In this document: positions 1-7,361 of the stretch, one piece after another
How the letters are laid out: every line of letters begins with the position of its first letter
How positions within the stretch are numbered: position 1 is the first letter of the stretch
Origin: LZORAL124-50-18 sp051208045
Lineage (GTDB): Bacteria > Pseudomonadota > Gammaproteobacteria > Pseudomonadales > Oleiphilaceae
Direction of reading: 5' to 3'
Length of the DNA stretch: 52,066 nt
Assembly: GCA_051208045.1 (NCBI GenBank)
Contig: JBPJFY010000020.1
Coordinates: forward strand, 1-52,066
Position numbers and translations under genes: made by a program
Notes under the pieces: generated by a model
Database searches by the model: none
What the model was told of the DNA's origin: nothing
The model's input: only the letters and a program-made list of their open reading frames with translations

Positions 1-122
1 GCTCGTTGAGGGACGTAAAATGCGTATCAAGAGGCTGAGAAGGCTAGCAACCTGCTTTTTCCGTTCAATTACAGTCGGGAGACGCACTGTGCAGTAATCG
101 TGCGCTTAAGTCCGACAGGCTC
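1..122 (+). mobile_element. End of an unidentified insertion sequence
   Basis: Frame 2 of the plus strand is open from the window edge to a TAA at 95-97 and encodes a 31-residue, very basic tail rich in Arg and Lys, as at the C-terminus of many transposases. About 25 bases further on, at the CTAG at 123-126, the sequence switches abruptly to the coding frame of the DUF927 gene on the other strand. Bases about 97-122 would then be the IS terminal repeat, ending ...GTCCGACAGGCTCC. The abrupt break of a conserved gene next to a transposase-like tail is the evidence; the IS family is not recognised and the other end lies outside the window. Confidence 0.45.
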
Positions 123-1257
123 CTAGCGTTCGCTCGCCGCTGGACAACAGAAACAACCGCCATTTGTTTACCGGCCTTGCATTCCCTTTAACGTTGGCTC
201 TTTGTTTACCGGTTCCATTTCCCAATGCGTAAACAATCCCACCTATCTCGTTCGGGTTCGCCTCTCCAATCTCATCCAGTATGAGTATTGTGTCGTTTCG
301 AAGGGCGGCAATTCCTTCAAGGCCGTTACCAGTGGCCCGCCATGTTTTGATAAATTGATCCGGCTTACCCCAAACTGAACAAGCAACGTTTAACGCCGTG
401 GTCTTTCCGCAAGATGAATCGCCAATATAATGAAACCCACCATTGGTTTTGTGCAACAAGTGCAGCAAAGGTCCCGCCAACGCAGAACAAACAGCAAACT
501 GCAGTACAGGATTATTACGACATAATTCGCCAACTTGTTTTTTCCAATCGTCCAGCGTTCCGGCATTAGAATAGTCACCTTGTCCAGCTTGTTCGGATTG
601 AAAAACAACGTCGCCTTCACCAAACAAACAATTCGGCATGACAAAAAGGTCTTTACCTTTAGAATGCACCCAACCGGTTCTGTTGACCGCTATCACCTTC
701 CTTTTAGGGTGCTGGCTGAATAGATAATCCGGCAAGCGTGCCCTATGATGCGGGCAATACTCCAGTCCCATTCTGAGCAATTCTTTCCGACCATCCTCAA
801 AACTCCCACTTAACATTTCCATAGGCATAGCCCATTCAGTGTACGCTTTGAAACGGTTTTTGATTCGAAGTAACCGACCCCATTCCATGCCGTGGCCATC
901 AGAGGTAATCCCATCAATAAACAGTGGCGTACATATCCATGTATTAACCTCAACCAAATCACCATCGGCCTGTTCAATACTGTGATACCAAACACCCGAC
1001 CTGTACTTTTTCTTTTTGTCACCTTCACCCACTTCCATCCAATCGTCATAGCATCGCCAGCATGGTCGGTCTTCTAAATCCGGCCATTTGGTAACGTCGG
1101 TAACGTTTGATTTTAGGGGGGCGTTACCGCCTAAACCCTCACCATTACTGGCTGGTAACGCGGGTAACGTTAGTAACGATGGATTTAAACATACTGATTC
1201 ATTTTCTGGATTTTCAGGCTCGTTACTCAGTGCTTTCTCGATGGCTTGTTTACTCAT
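106..1257 (-). pseudogene. DUF927 helicase-like protein, 3'-truncated
   Basis: DUF927 proteins are P-loop ATPases found beside primases in P4-like satellites and integrative elements, where they are thought to act as replicative helicases. This copy shows a Walker A motif GDSSCGKTT (about residues 279-287) and a Walker B-like ILILDEIGE (about 324-332). The family continues well past the motif LLSSGERTL, but here the frame runs into foreign DNA directly after it and stops four codons later, at 106. The start is ATG 1257, which overlaps the primase stop as ATGA and has GGAGG seven bases upstream; the longer frame to 1293 lacks support. The C-terminal part is missing, so the protein is probably inactive. 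Confidence 0.8.
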
Positions 1258-2282
1258 GCTGCCACCTCCTGACCGTTCAACACATCCAACCAATCAATGC
1301 CTTTTGATCCTGCAGGAATGGGAGCATCAGGAAGGCATACAAGCGCCTCTCTGCCTTCTTTTCTTAGGCGTTGCTGTAAGGCGTAGGCTGCCTTTTGTCC
1401 GGCTTGAGAGGTATCTAAATCCGCCATAATGAACACCTTACATACTTGACCCGGCAGCCTGACGGATTGCAATCCATTGGCGCTAACAGTTGCCCAAACC
1501 GGTAAATCCGGTTGAGCGATCCTTATGGCAAGTGCCGTTTCAATGCCTTCCGCCAGAGCCAGAATTGAGCCCGCCGGATATAATTGAATCGCCGCCCCGG
1601 TCATGGCTCCGGGATAAAGTGAAGGCATCAGTTTTTTAGGTGAATCAACCGGCGCTTTCCTCCCTTCCTGAGTGATAAAGGTACGGTGAACATTCACCAG
1701 TTGATCCTTGAGCACAACGGGGGCAACCAATGCGGGATAGGTGGCTTTAGTGTTGTCATCCTGATATAAGAGGGCATCTACTACGCTCCATTGCGGCCAG
1801 TCGTTTCGCTCAATCAGTTCACCCAAGCCTCGATGGTGAAGGTATAGCAGTGCTGCATCTACTTCCTTAATGGGCTTGGCTTGCCTCAGCAAACTGATAA
1901 ATTGGTGATATTTGTAGGGCTTCTCCGCTTCAATGCGTGACTGCCGGATGGCTTCCTGCTCCGCCTGCCGCTTTTTCAGACTCACCAGCATTTGGGCAAT
2001 ATCGGGATCATTCTTATCAACCCCCAAAATCTGCTCCACCCGGTTGCAGGCTTCACGGAAGTTACATCCCAAGGCCCGCATGATCCAGGTGAAACCGTTT
2101 CCAGCTTCGCATTGGTTGCAGATAGCCCCGCCTGTTTCTTGCCAATCTGCATAGAGGCGGAAACGATCCTTACCACCACAAATTGGGCATGGCTGGTGCT
2201 TCGTATGTTGTTGCTTTACATCTGGGAAAATAACGCCATAGATTAGGGAATAGTTTCCTTTGGCCAGTTCGGTTGCACTCAT
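1254..2282 (-). CDS. Toprim/zinc-finger primase of a P4-like element
   Basis: This 342-residue protein resembles the primase half of phage P4 alpha-type proteins, which make primers for element replication. The N-terminus carries a zinc-binding primase motif with Cys32, Cys35, Cys55 and Cys58 (CPICGGKDRFR, then CNQC). The C-terminal half has a Toprim domain with Glu245 (LALAEGIETA) and the acidic pair Asp288/Asp290 (IMADLD). The start ATG overlaps the stop of the upstream helix-turn-helix gene as ATGA, preceded by AAGGGGG; the stop overlaps the DUF927 start the same way. Primase and helicase are separate genes here, not one fused alpha protein. Appears intact. Confidence 0.85.
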   Translation of the reverse strand: MSATELAKGNYSLIYGVIFPDVKQQHTKHQPCPICGGKDRFRLYADWQETGGAICNQCEAGNGFTWIMRALGCNFREACNRVEQILGVDKNDPDIAQMLVSLKKRQAEQEAIRQSRIEAEKPYKYHQFISLLRQAKPIKEVDAALLYLHHRGLGELIERNDWPQWSVVDALLYQDDNTKATYPALVAPVVLKDQLVNVHRTFITQEGRKAPVDSPKKLMPSLYPGAMTGAAIQLYPAGSILALAEGIETALAIRIAQPDLPVWATVSANGLQSVRLPGQVCKVFIMADLDTSQAGQKAAYALQQRLRKEGREALVCLPDAPIPAGSKGIDWLDVLNGQEVAA

Positions 2283-2569
2283 GCCGCACCCCCTTGATAA
2301 TTACCAGCAAGCAACACATAACGCGCATTACGGTGTTTGTGGCCTTGGGCGTTCTCGGTGTAGTCCCAAACGGTGAGGATATTAAAGCCCCGTTCGCGCA
2401 GTTCCTTTACTCTGCCTGCTGGGTGCATGATGTTGTGACCTTCCCGAAGTTCGATGGTCGTACATCCTGCCGGGGCAGGTCGTAACGCCTCTAAAACGGT
2501 TCTTTGTTGTGCTATAATGCTAGAGTCGTTTATCGGGCTGGCTTTGTGCTGGCCTTTTTTGTCAGTCAT
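2279..2569 (-). CDS. Small winged-helix protein (HTH_39-like)
   Basis: The gene encodes 96 residues. The centre (about 25-75) reads as a winged helix-turn-helix of the kind common in phages and satellites, with a recognition-helix-like stretch HPAGRVKELRERGFNI. It starts one base after the stop of the preceding DNA-binding gene with GAGAGGGG upstream, and its own stop overlaps the primase start. Position between excisionase-like genes and a primase suggests a role in regulating or initiating element replication; that role is inference. Confidence 0.7.
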   Translation of the reverse strand: MTDKKGQHKASPINDSSIIAQQRTVLEALRPAPAGCTTIELREGHNIMHPAGRVKELRERGFNILTVWDYTENAQGHKHRNARYVLLAGNYQGGAA

Positions 2570-2570
2570 C

Positions 2571-2801
2571 TTAGGCCCCTCTCACTACCGTGGTGGCTTG
2601 TTCTTCGAACTGGCTCAGCCACTTTTCCAAAGTCTCGCGCTTGTAGCGTACACTTCGACCAATCTTGATATATTCGGGGGCAGCAACGCCCATTAGTTTC
2701 CCAGTACAACGGGAGATTCTCAAGGTTTGTGGTGCGCAGCCTATCAACTCGTTGGCGGCTTCTTTCTCGGTAAGGGTTTTCTTTTGGTCCGGTAACTTCA
2801 T
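2571..2801 (-). CDS. Excisionase-like helix-turn-helix protein
   Basis: The product is 76 residues starting at ATG 2801. The sequence TEKEAANELIGCAPQTL is followed by YIKIGRSVRYKRETLEKWL, the layout of the MerR/excisionase-type HTH_17 fold that ends in a tryptophan-containing helix. ATG 2801 overlaps the stop of the AlpA gene as ATGA and has GGAGGGGG upstream; longer readings to 2831 or 2862 have no such support. Such proteins bind at attachment sites or at early promoters of integrative elements. Whether this one drives excision is not visible from sequence. Confidence 0.7.
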   Translation of the reverse strand: MKLPDQKKTLTEKEAANELIGCAPQTLRISRCTGKLMGVAAPEYIKIGRSVRYKRETLEKWLSQFEEQATTVVRGA

Positions 2802-3001
2802 TCTTCCCCCTCCCCATGAGATTGCTCCCATGCTTCAATATCCGCCTTTCTCCAGCGAACACATCCAGATGATAGCTTTAGTGGTGGGGGAAATTGGCCA
2901 GTTTTGACCATGCGATGAATTGTGGTGCGAGATAAACTGCACCGCTCAGTCAGGTGCTTAACAGCAAAAAGCTGCTTTTCAATTGATTCTTTATGGAGCA
3001 T
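2798..3001 (-). CDS. AlpA-family regulator
   Basis: The 67-residue product has the AlpA fold seen in P4-like elements: LTERCSLSRTTIHRMVKTGQ, then the wing FPPPLKLSSGCVRWRKADIEAWE. AlpA proteins bind DNA and in E. coli CP4-57 activate excision functions. GAGGCAG sits five bases before the ATG. This is the first gene of the chain AlpA, HTH, HTH_39, primase, DUF927, and a promoter candidate lies about 50 bases upstream. Two related DNA-binding proteins in tandem suggest one regulator and one directionality factor, but which is which is open. Confidence 0.8.
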   Translation of the reverse strand: MLHKESIEKQLFAVKHLTERCSLSRTTIHRMVKTGQFPPPLKLSSGCVRWRKADIEAWEQSHGEGEE

Positions 3002-3050
3002 AAATCTGCCTCAAAATAAACAAATGAGGCGCTAAGGTGGGATAAAAATG

Positions 3051-3081
3051 ATTATATATTGAAAGGAGCAAAGTGTTACAA
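3051..3081 (-). promoter_or_regulatory. Candidate sigma-70 promoter of the alpA-primase operon
   Basis: On the minus strand TTGTAA (3081-3076) is followed after 17 bases by TATATA (3058-3053), with TATAAT two bases further on. An inverted repeat GCCTCA/TGAGGC (3008-3030) lies between it and the alpA start and could be an operator. Inference from spacing and consensus only. Confidence 0.45.
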
Positions 3082-3522
3082 ATCACTCAAAATCAGCCGA
3101 AAAAAGCAAAAATACGCAAAAATACACAGAAATATGCGCAGCTTCCTTTGACTAATGGGTTCCTTAAATACTATCATTTTCATGCAAGTTTACTTTACTC
3201 AACTTTCTAGAGGTTTGGAGACACCTAGATAAATGAGTGGTTAACTTCCCGCCTTAGCGCGGTTCCGCTCTTGATAGCTCTCTGCGACCAAACTTTGAGT
3301 TATCAAGGGCTGTCCTACACAACATATAGTACATATTATTTAGTGGAATGCCACAATTTGTAGCTACTTGTTGCATACTGGTTATAATAACAGCGTTGTC
3401 AGTGCACTTCCAGCAACAGAACAAGAACTTATCAACTTGCCTGTGGATATTTTTTCTTATTAAAGTCAGTGTTTTAGCAATTTACCCACAGAAAAATTAA
3501 CAAAAATCCACCATTAGATACT
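3082..3522. other. Gene-free stretch between alpA operon and integrase
   Basis: About 440 bases of AT-rich DNA with no open frame supported by a ribosome binding site. In this position P4-like elements usually hold regulatory sequence or a replication region, but I see no iteron array or clear operator. The segment right after the integrase stop shows no strong hairpin with a T-run. Confidence 0.5.
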
Positions 3523-4830
3523 TTAATTGTAAGAATTAATTAGCACCACATTCCCCGGATCATGAGCAACCACGGCTTCCACCTTTCTCCCCCACATCAG
3601 CCATGCCTGTTTCTGTTCCGCCTGATAAGTCGCCCTTTGGTAGGTAGCTATCAGTTTATTTTCCGGCTGGTGGTTCAACATGCACTCGATAACGTGAGGC
3701 AACACCTTTAAATGCTCACCCCATGCTGTAGCGGCTGACCGACGTAAATCATGCGCAGTAAACGGTGCCAGATGCTCCAGAAGCGCACGATCTTCATTTT
3801 CTTTACGATACATGCCCCGCAACCGTTGAATGGCTGTCGTGAGACTATCAAGGCTTAGGGGCTGCCCCGGCTTTCGCAAAGACTCGAACACAAACACACT
3901 TCCGCCGCTGATTTCCTTCATCGACTCAATAAGCATTACTGCAATGGGTGGTAGATAGATGGTGTGGCTTCGCCTGTTTTTCGTTCTGTGTGATGGCAGG
4001 CACCACTCCCCTTTTTCTAAATCCAATTCATCCCAACGCATGCCCACCACTTCTGCTCGCCGTGCTCCGGTTATAATCAGCAGCTTAATGATATTGGCGG
4101 CCAGTGGTGACAAACGGGCAGTGCTGGCAATACCGGGTTTCTCCTTTACTGCTTCATCCAGTGCCGCCCATACCCCCCTGAGTTCAGCCAAAGATAACGC
4201 CCGCTCTTTTGGACGGTTAGCACTGGAGCCAAAATCTTTGGGTTTTAACAATCTGGCCGGGTTCGCTTCAGCATAGTGTCTGCTAACAGCGTAATCCATG
4301 AACAAGTTAATAGTCGTAAGGGCCTTGCGGGTTTCCTCCCGAATGCCTTTTTTTCTCATGGCATCAAGAGTGCTGGCGATATGGGCGCGCGTTACGTCTC
4401 TGACAAGGATATTGGATAAGCGTTTTTTTAGGTGACGCTCCCATCGATCTTTGTGTTGCTTTATTGCCCGCTCGGTAATATCTCCGGCGGTGGTGATATG
4501 GGCCAACCAGTCATCAAATACTTTTCCAGTGGTTAGCGCGTTGGCGTTTTCAGCATATTCGGCAGCTCTGGCTAATTTCGGGTCAATGCCTTTGGTTAAG
4601 TCTTCGTGAAACGTTACTATTTTTTTCCGGGCATCTTTGAGACTCATCTCAGGATAGGAGCCAAAAACAAACTTATTCTGTTTTTTATCGATTGGTCTAC
4701 GATAGCGAAAAACCCAAGACTTAGCCCCCGATTTAATAATCCTCAGCGCTAAACCATCGCCATCAGAAAGGAACGTATCTTTACTGGAAGGTTGAGCATT
4801 CTTTACAGATTTATCGGTCAAATTGCCCAT
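3523..4830 (-). CDS. P4-type tyrosine integrase
   Basis: This is a 435-residue, full-length tyrosine recombinase of the P4/CP4 group that inserts elements into tRNA 3' ends. Residues 1-90 are the DUF4102-type arm-binding domain (LTDKSVKNAQP, DGLALRI, SWVFRYR). About 100-195 is the core-binding domain. The catalytic domain shows Arg257 (TGARRAEV), His360/Arg363 (HDLRR), His387 and the probable nucleophile Tyr397 (ATYQRATY). It lies 200 bases from the tRNA-Arg fragment at 5031-5078 and points away from it. Three TGGGTCACA repeats sit between gene and attachment site. It should be functional, although the element has lost its helicase. Confidence 0.93.
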   Translation of the reverse strand: MGNLTDKSVKNAQPSSKDTFLSDGDGLALRIIKSGAKSWVFRYRRPIDKKQNKFVFGSYPEMSLKDARKKIVTFHEDLTKGIDPKLARAAEYAENANALTTGKVFDDWLAHITTAGDITERAIKQHKDRWERHLKKRLSNILVRDVTRAHIASTLDAMRKKGIREETRKALTTINLFMDYAVSRHYAEANPARLLKPKDFGSSANRPKERALSLAELRGVWAALDEAVKEKPGIASTARLSPLAANIIKLLIITGARRAEVVGMRWDELDLEKGEWCLPSHRTKNRRSHTIYLPPIAVMLIESMKEISGGSVFVFESLRKPGQPLSLDSLTTAIQRLRGMYRKENEDRALLEHLAPFTAHDLRRSAATAWGEHLKVLPHVIECMLNHQPENKLIATYQRATYQAEQKQAWLMWGRKVEAVVAHDPGNVVLINSYN

Positions 4831-4870
4831 TTTGGCTCCACGCTCAACTGATCATTATGCACTCAATAAT

Positions 4871-4902
4871 TGGGTCACATTTGGGTCACATTTTGGGTCA
4901 CA
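4871..4902. repeat. Three phased TGGGTCACA direct repeats
   Basis: TGGGTCACA occurs at 4871-4879, 4882-4890 and 4894-4902, start to start 11 and 12 bases, close to one helical turn, so proteins bound there would sit on one face of the DNA. They lie between the integrase start and the attachment site, where arm-type integrase sites or excisionase/AlpA sites are expected. Function is inferred from position. Confidence 0.6.
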
Positions 4903-5030
4903 GAATTAAATGTAACACCACAAATCAGCATAAACAAGCAGAAACCAAAAACAGCTATAAACCCAGCTATTAGAGGGCTTTACAGAAACTACGAGAACTA
5001 AATCAAAACTACCAGAAATGTAAAATTGTA

Positions 5031-5078
5031 CGCCTCCTAAGGGGCAGGTCACAGGTTCAAATCCTGTCTGGGACGCCA
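5031..5078 (+). other. attR: 3' part of tRNA-Arg(CCT)
   Basis: Bases 5034-5040 form an anticodon loop CTCCTAA (anticodon CCT). They are followed by GGGGC, variable AGGTC, a perfect T-arm ACAGG-TTCAAAT-CCTGT, the acceptor strand CTGGGAC (5068-5074), discriminator G and an encoded CCA (5076-5078). The bases before the loop do not pair with GGGGC and no D-arm or 5' acceptor strand is present, so this is not a whole tRNA. It is the copy of the tRNA 3' end left by integration into tRNA-Arg(CCT). Orientation says the intact tRNA lies at the far, left end of the element, outside the window. Confidence 0.85.
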
Positions 5079-5131
5079 CTTGATCTTCACGCCGCCCCCG
5101 TACTTCCTCATTTTCAGCGCATTTGCTGCTT

Positions 5132-6097
5132 CTAAGGTGTGAGCATATGCATGATCAGTCGAATCAGCGTTTCTTTTTGCTGCGGAGCGGATTCTGCGAC
5201 TAAAAGGGTCAGTGCTGCCAAGCCGGTGTCATTAATGATTGGCTCCCCATGAGCGTTCAATAAATGATCATTTCGATGGAGAAAATCCACAAATAAAAAT
5301 GCGCCGCTGCGTTTGTTGCCATCGGTAAAAGGATGGTTTTTCACCACAAAGTAGAGCAAATGGGCGGCTTTGCTTTGTACCGTCGGATAGGCCGGCTCGC
5401 CGAACACCGTCTGGTCGAGGTTACCAAGCAATGCGGCCAAGCCATCCCCCCTCGGCTTGGCAAACAGCTCCGTCGCTTCGCCCTTGCCAACCAACGTATG
5501 TTTTAGCTGCGCTAACGCTTCATTTGCCTGTTGTTCGGTTGGGAGCCTGCCACCCGATCGCCCCTGCGGCTCGTCAAGCAAGCCTTCATCATAGCGTTGC
5601 AACCAAAGAAAGGTTTGCGTGTATCGACTGACGATTTCTACCAGCCCTCGCCCCGTATCCGCCACTAAATCAGGGCTGGTGGCGGCTTTGCGGATGAGTC
5701 TCAAGGCCGCTTCAAGTTCCTGAGCATTTTTTTCAAACCGTTCCTGATTCAGGGTATAGCCCTGGGTCAGGTGCTGGTTCAGCAGCTTAGTTGCCCATTG
5801 GCGAAATCGAGTACCTTGTTGAGACTTAACGCGATACCCAACCGAGATAATCACATCAAGGTTATAGTGGGTTGTCTCATAGCTCTTTCCATCATCTGCA
5901 GTTATCCGGAATTTCCGGATAACTGCCTCTTTCTCCAGCTCACCTTCATTAAAAACGTTGTTAACATGTTCGCTGATAGTGCGAACATTTTTATCGAACA
6001 CCTCTCCCATCTGCTTTTGCGTAAGCCAAACAGTGTGCTGTTCCAGCTGCACCTGTACTTCGCCGTCTGCACTTTTGAATATGGCTATTTCACTCAT
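5132..6097 (-). CDS. RhuM-Fic/Doc fusion protein
   Basis: This protein has 321 residues from ATG 6097, which has AAGGAG six bases upstream (the frame reaches 6142 without support). Residues about 1-120 match the RhuM family (VWLTQKQMGEVF, VIRKFRITADDG, YNLDVIISVGYRV), with a DNA-binding-like N-terminus of unknown function named after a Salmonella island gene. Residues about 190-320 are a Fic/Doc domain with H255PFTDGNKRSG. Fic enzymes AMPylate and Doc phosphorylates protein targets; the NKRS ending is closer to Doc. No antitoxin gene is adjacent. It lies immediately on the chromosome side of attR, so it could be host, an older island, or cargo outside the present element. Confidence 0.85.
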   Translation of the reverse strand: MSEIAIFKSADGEVQVQLEQHTVWLTQKQMGEVFDKNVRTISEHVNNVFNEGELEKEAVIRKFRITADDGKSYETTHYNLDVIISVGYRVKSQQGTRFRQWATKLLNQHLTQGYTLNQERFEKNAQELEAALRLIRKAATSPDLVADTGRGLVEIVSRYTQTFLWLQRYDEGLLDEPQGRSGGRLPTEQQANEALAQLKHTLVGKGEATELFAKPRGDGLAALLGNLDQTVFGEPAYPTVQSKAAHLLYFVVKNHPFTDGNKRSGAFLFVDFLHRNDHLLNAHGEPIINDTGLAALTLLVAESAPQQKETLIRLIMHMLTP

Positions 6098-6228
6098 GAA
6101 CACTCCTTGTTTGTCGCTCGGTACGTCTCTTCGTGAATGCATTATTGTGTAGAGACGTGTAAACCTCCAGTCTAATCAACGAAGCGACATATTTGAGCGC
6201 TCAAAATCTGAAATCTTCACGCCCCAAC

Positions 6229-7359
6229 TCAATACCCCTGCAACTTCTCCGAGTCCCGGATCATCGGATAGTCCGCCATCGTGCCCATCACGTTTCGATC
6301 CTCGGCAAACAGCGGTTGGGACACCATATATTGCGCGAGCAGCTGGGCCACGGCAGACAAGGACTTCATATGTATTCGCTCCCAGCCGTGTGAGGCGTCC
6401 AGACCAAAGCATATCAGCGCGGTACGAATGTCATTCCCTGCCTCCAGAGCAGCCGCGGCGTCACTGCGATAGAACTTGAACACATCACGACTGAACTCAA
6501 TCTCTTTGGTTTTGCACAAATTGATCAAATGCTGGGTTAAGTGGCGATCAAAGGGCCCGGTTGAATCCTGCATGGAAATGGTCACACCAAATTCACAGGT
6601 ATTCTGATCCGGCGCGAGCGTACCGTTGTCAACGGAAACCATCTCGGCCACTTCGCCGTGCAATACGTGGGAAGCTCCCACCCCAACCTCTTCGGAAATC
6701 GTAAACAACAGGTGACAATCCAGCTGCGGTTTTACCTCGCTTTCCCGCAGCGCTTTTGCAGCGGCAAGCATGGAAGCCACACCGGCTTTATCATCCAGAT
6801 GCCTGCCATTCACAAAGCCGGTATCACCAAACTCCGGTTGGGAGTCGACCGAGACGAAATCTCCAACTCGGACACCCATTTCCCACAATTGATCGATACC
6901 CACACTCGGCGCGTCAATCCGGATTTCGAGGTTCTCCCAATCCGAGGGTTGCGTATCGACTTCCTTGTTGTAAGTGTGACCGGATGCCTTCAGCGGGAGG
7001 ATTGTCCCCCGCCAGACACTCCCGTTGTCACAATGCACCTTCACGCGGGCGCCCTCAGCAAACCGCGCATTCCAATGCCCGATTGGCACGACCCGCAGTC
7101 GACCGTTTCTTTTCAGTCCTTTCACCATCGCACCGAGGGTATCGAGGTGTGCCGCAATGGCACGTCGGGGGGTGTTGTGCTCCCCAACCAGCGTGGCACG
7201 GATGGCACCACGTCGGGTCAACTCGTAGGGAATATGGAGGCTTTCCAGTTCGGCACAGACAAATCTTACCACCTCATCGGTCATCCCTGAGGGGCTGGGC
7301 GTGCGCAACAAGGTTTCCAGTGTTTTCGCCAAATAATCGGTATCAATGGGTAACTGCAT
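6229..7359 (-). CDS. NAGGN-system M42-family peptidase
   Basis: The gene encodes a 376-residue metallopeptidase of the M42 type that accompanies NAGGN synthesis genes. Likely metal ligands are visible: His71 and Asp73 (AAHLDTLGA), Asp189 (RHLDDKAG), Glu223/Glu224 (ISEEVG), Asp244 (VSVDNG) and His330 (ERIHMKSL). It is the last gene of a three-gene operon and starts two bases after the synthetase stop. Breakdown or recycling of the dipeptide osmolyte when salt stress ends is the sensible role, but it is inferred from context. No signal peptide, so cytoplasmic. Confidence 0.88.
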   Translation of the reverse strand: MQLPIDTDYLAKTLETLLRTPSPSGMTDEVVRFVCAELESLHIPYELTRRGAIRATLVGEHNTPRRAIAAHLDTLGAMVKGLKRNGRLRVVPIGHWNARFAEGARVKVHCDNGSVWRGTILPLKASGHTYNKEVDTQPSDWENLEIRIDAPSVGIDQLWEMGVRVGDFVSVDSQPEFGDTGFVNGRHLDDKAGVASMLAAAKALRESEVKPQLDCHLLFTISEEVGVGASHVLHGEVAEMVSVDNGTLAPDQNTCEFGVTISMQDSTGPFDRHLTQHLINLCKTKEIEFSRDVFKFYRSDAAAALEAGNDIRTALICFGLDASHGWERIHMKSLSAVAQLLAQYMVSQPLFAEDRNVMGTMADYPMIRDSEKLQGY

Positions 7360-7361
7360 GA

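Noticed and set aside
1088..1429. 113-residue plus-strand ORF
   Set aside because: Antisense to the DUF927 start and primase end, both of which have motifs and coupled starts.
3368..3390. TATAAT-like sequence on the plus strand (GGTTATAATAAC)
   Set aside because: It would point antisense into the integrase with no supported gene downstream.
5031..5078. Complete tRNA-Arg gene
   Set aside because: Only the anticodon loop to the CCA is present; the anticodon stem does not pair and there is no D-arm, so it is an attachment-site fragment.
6658..7361. Two plus-strand ORFs of about 200 residues
   Set aside because: Both are antisense to the well-supported M42 peptidase and overlap each other; shadow frames.
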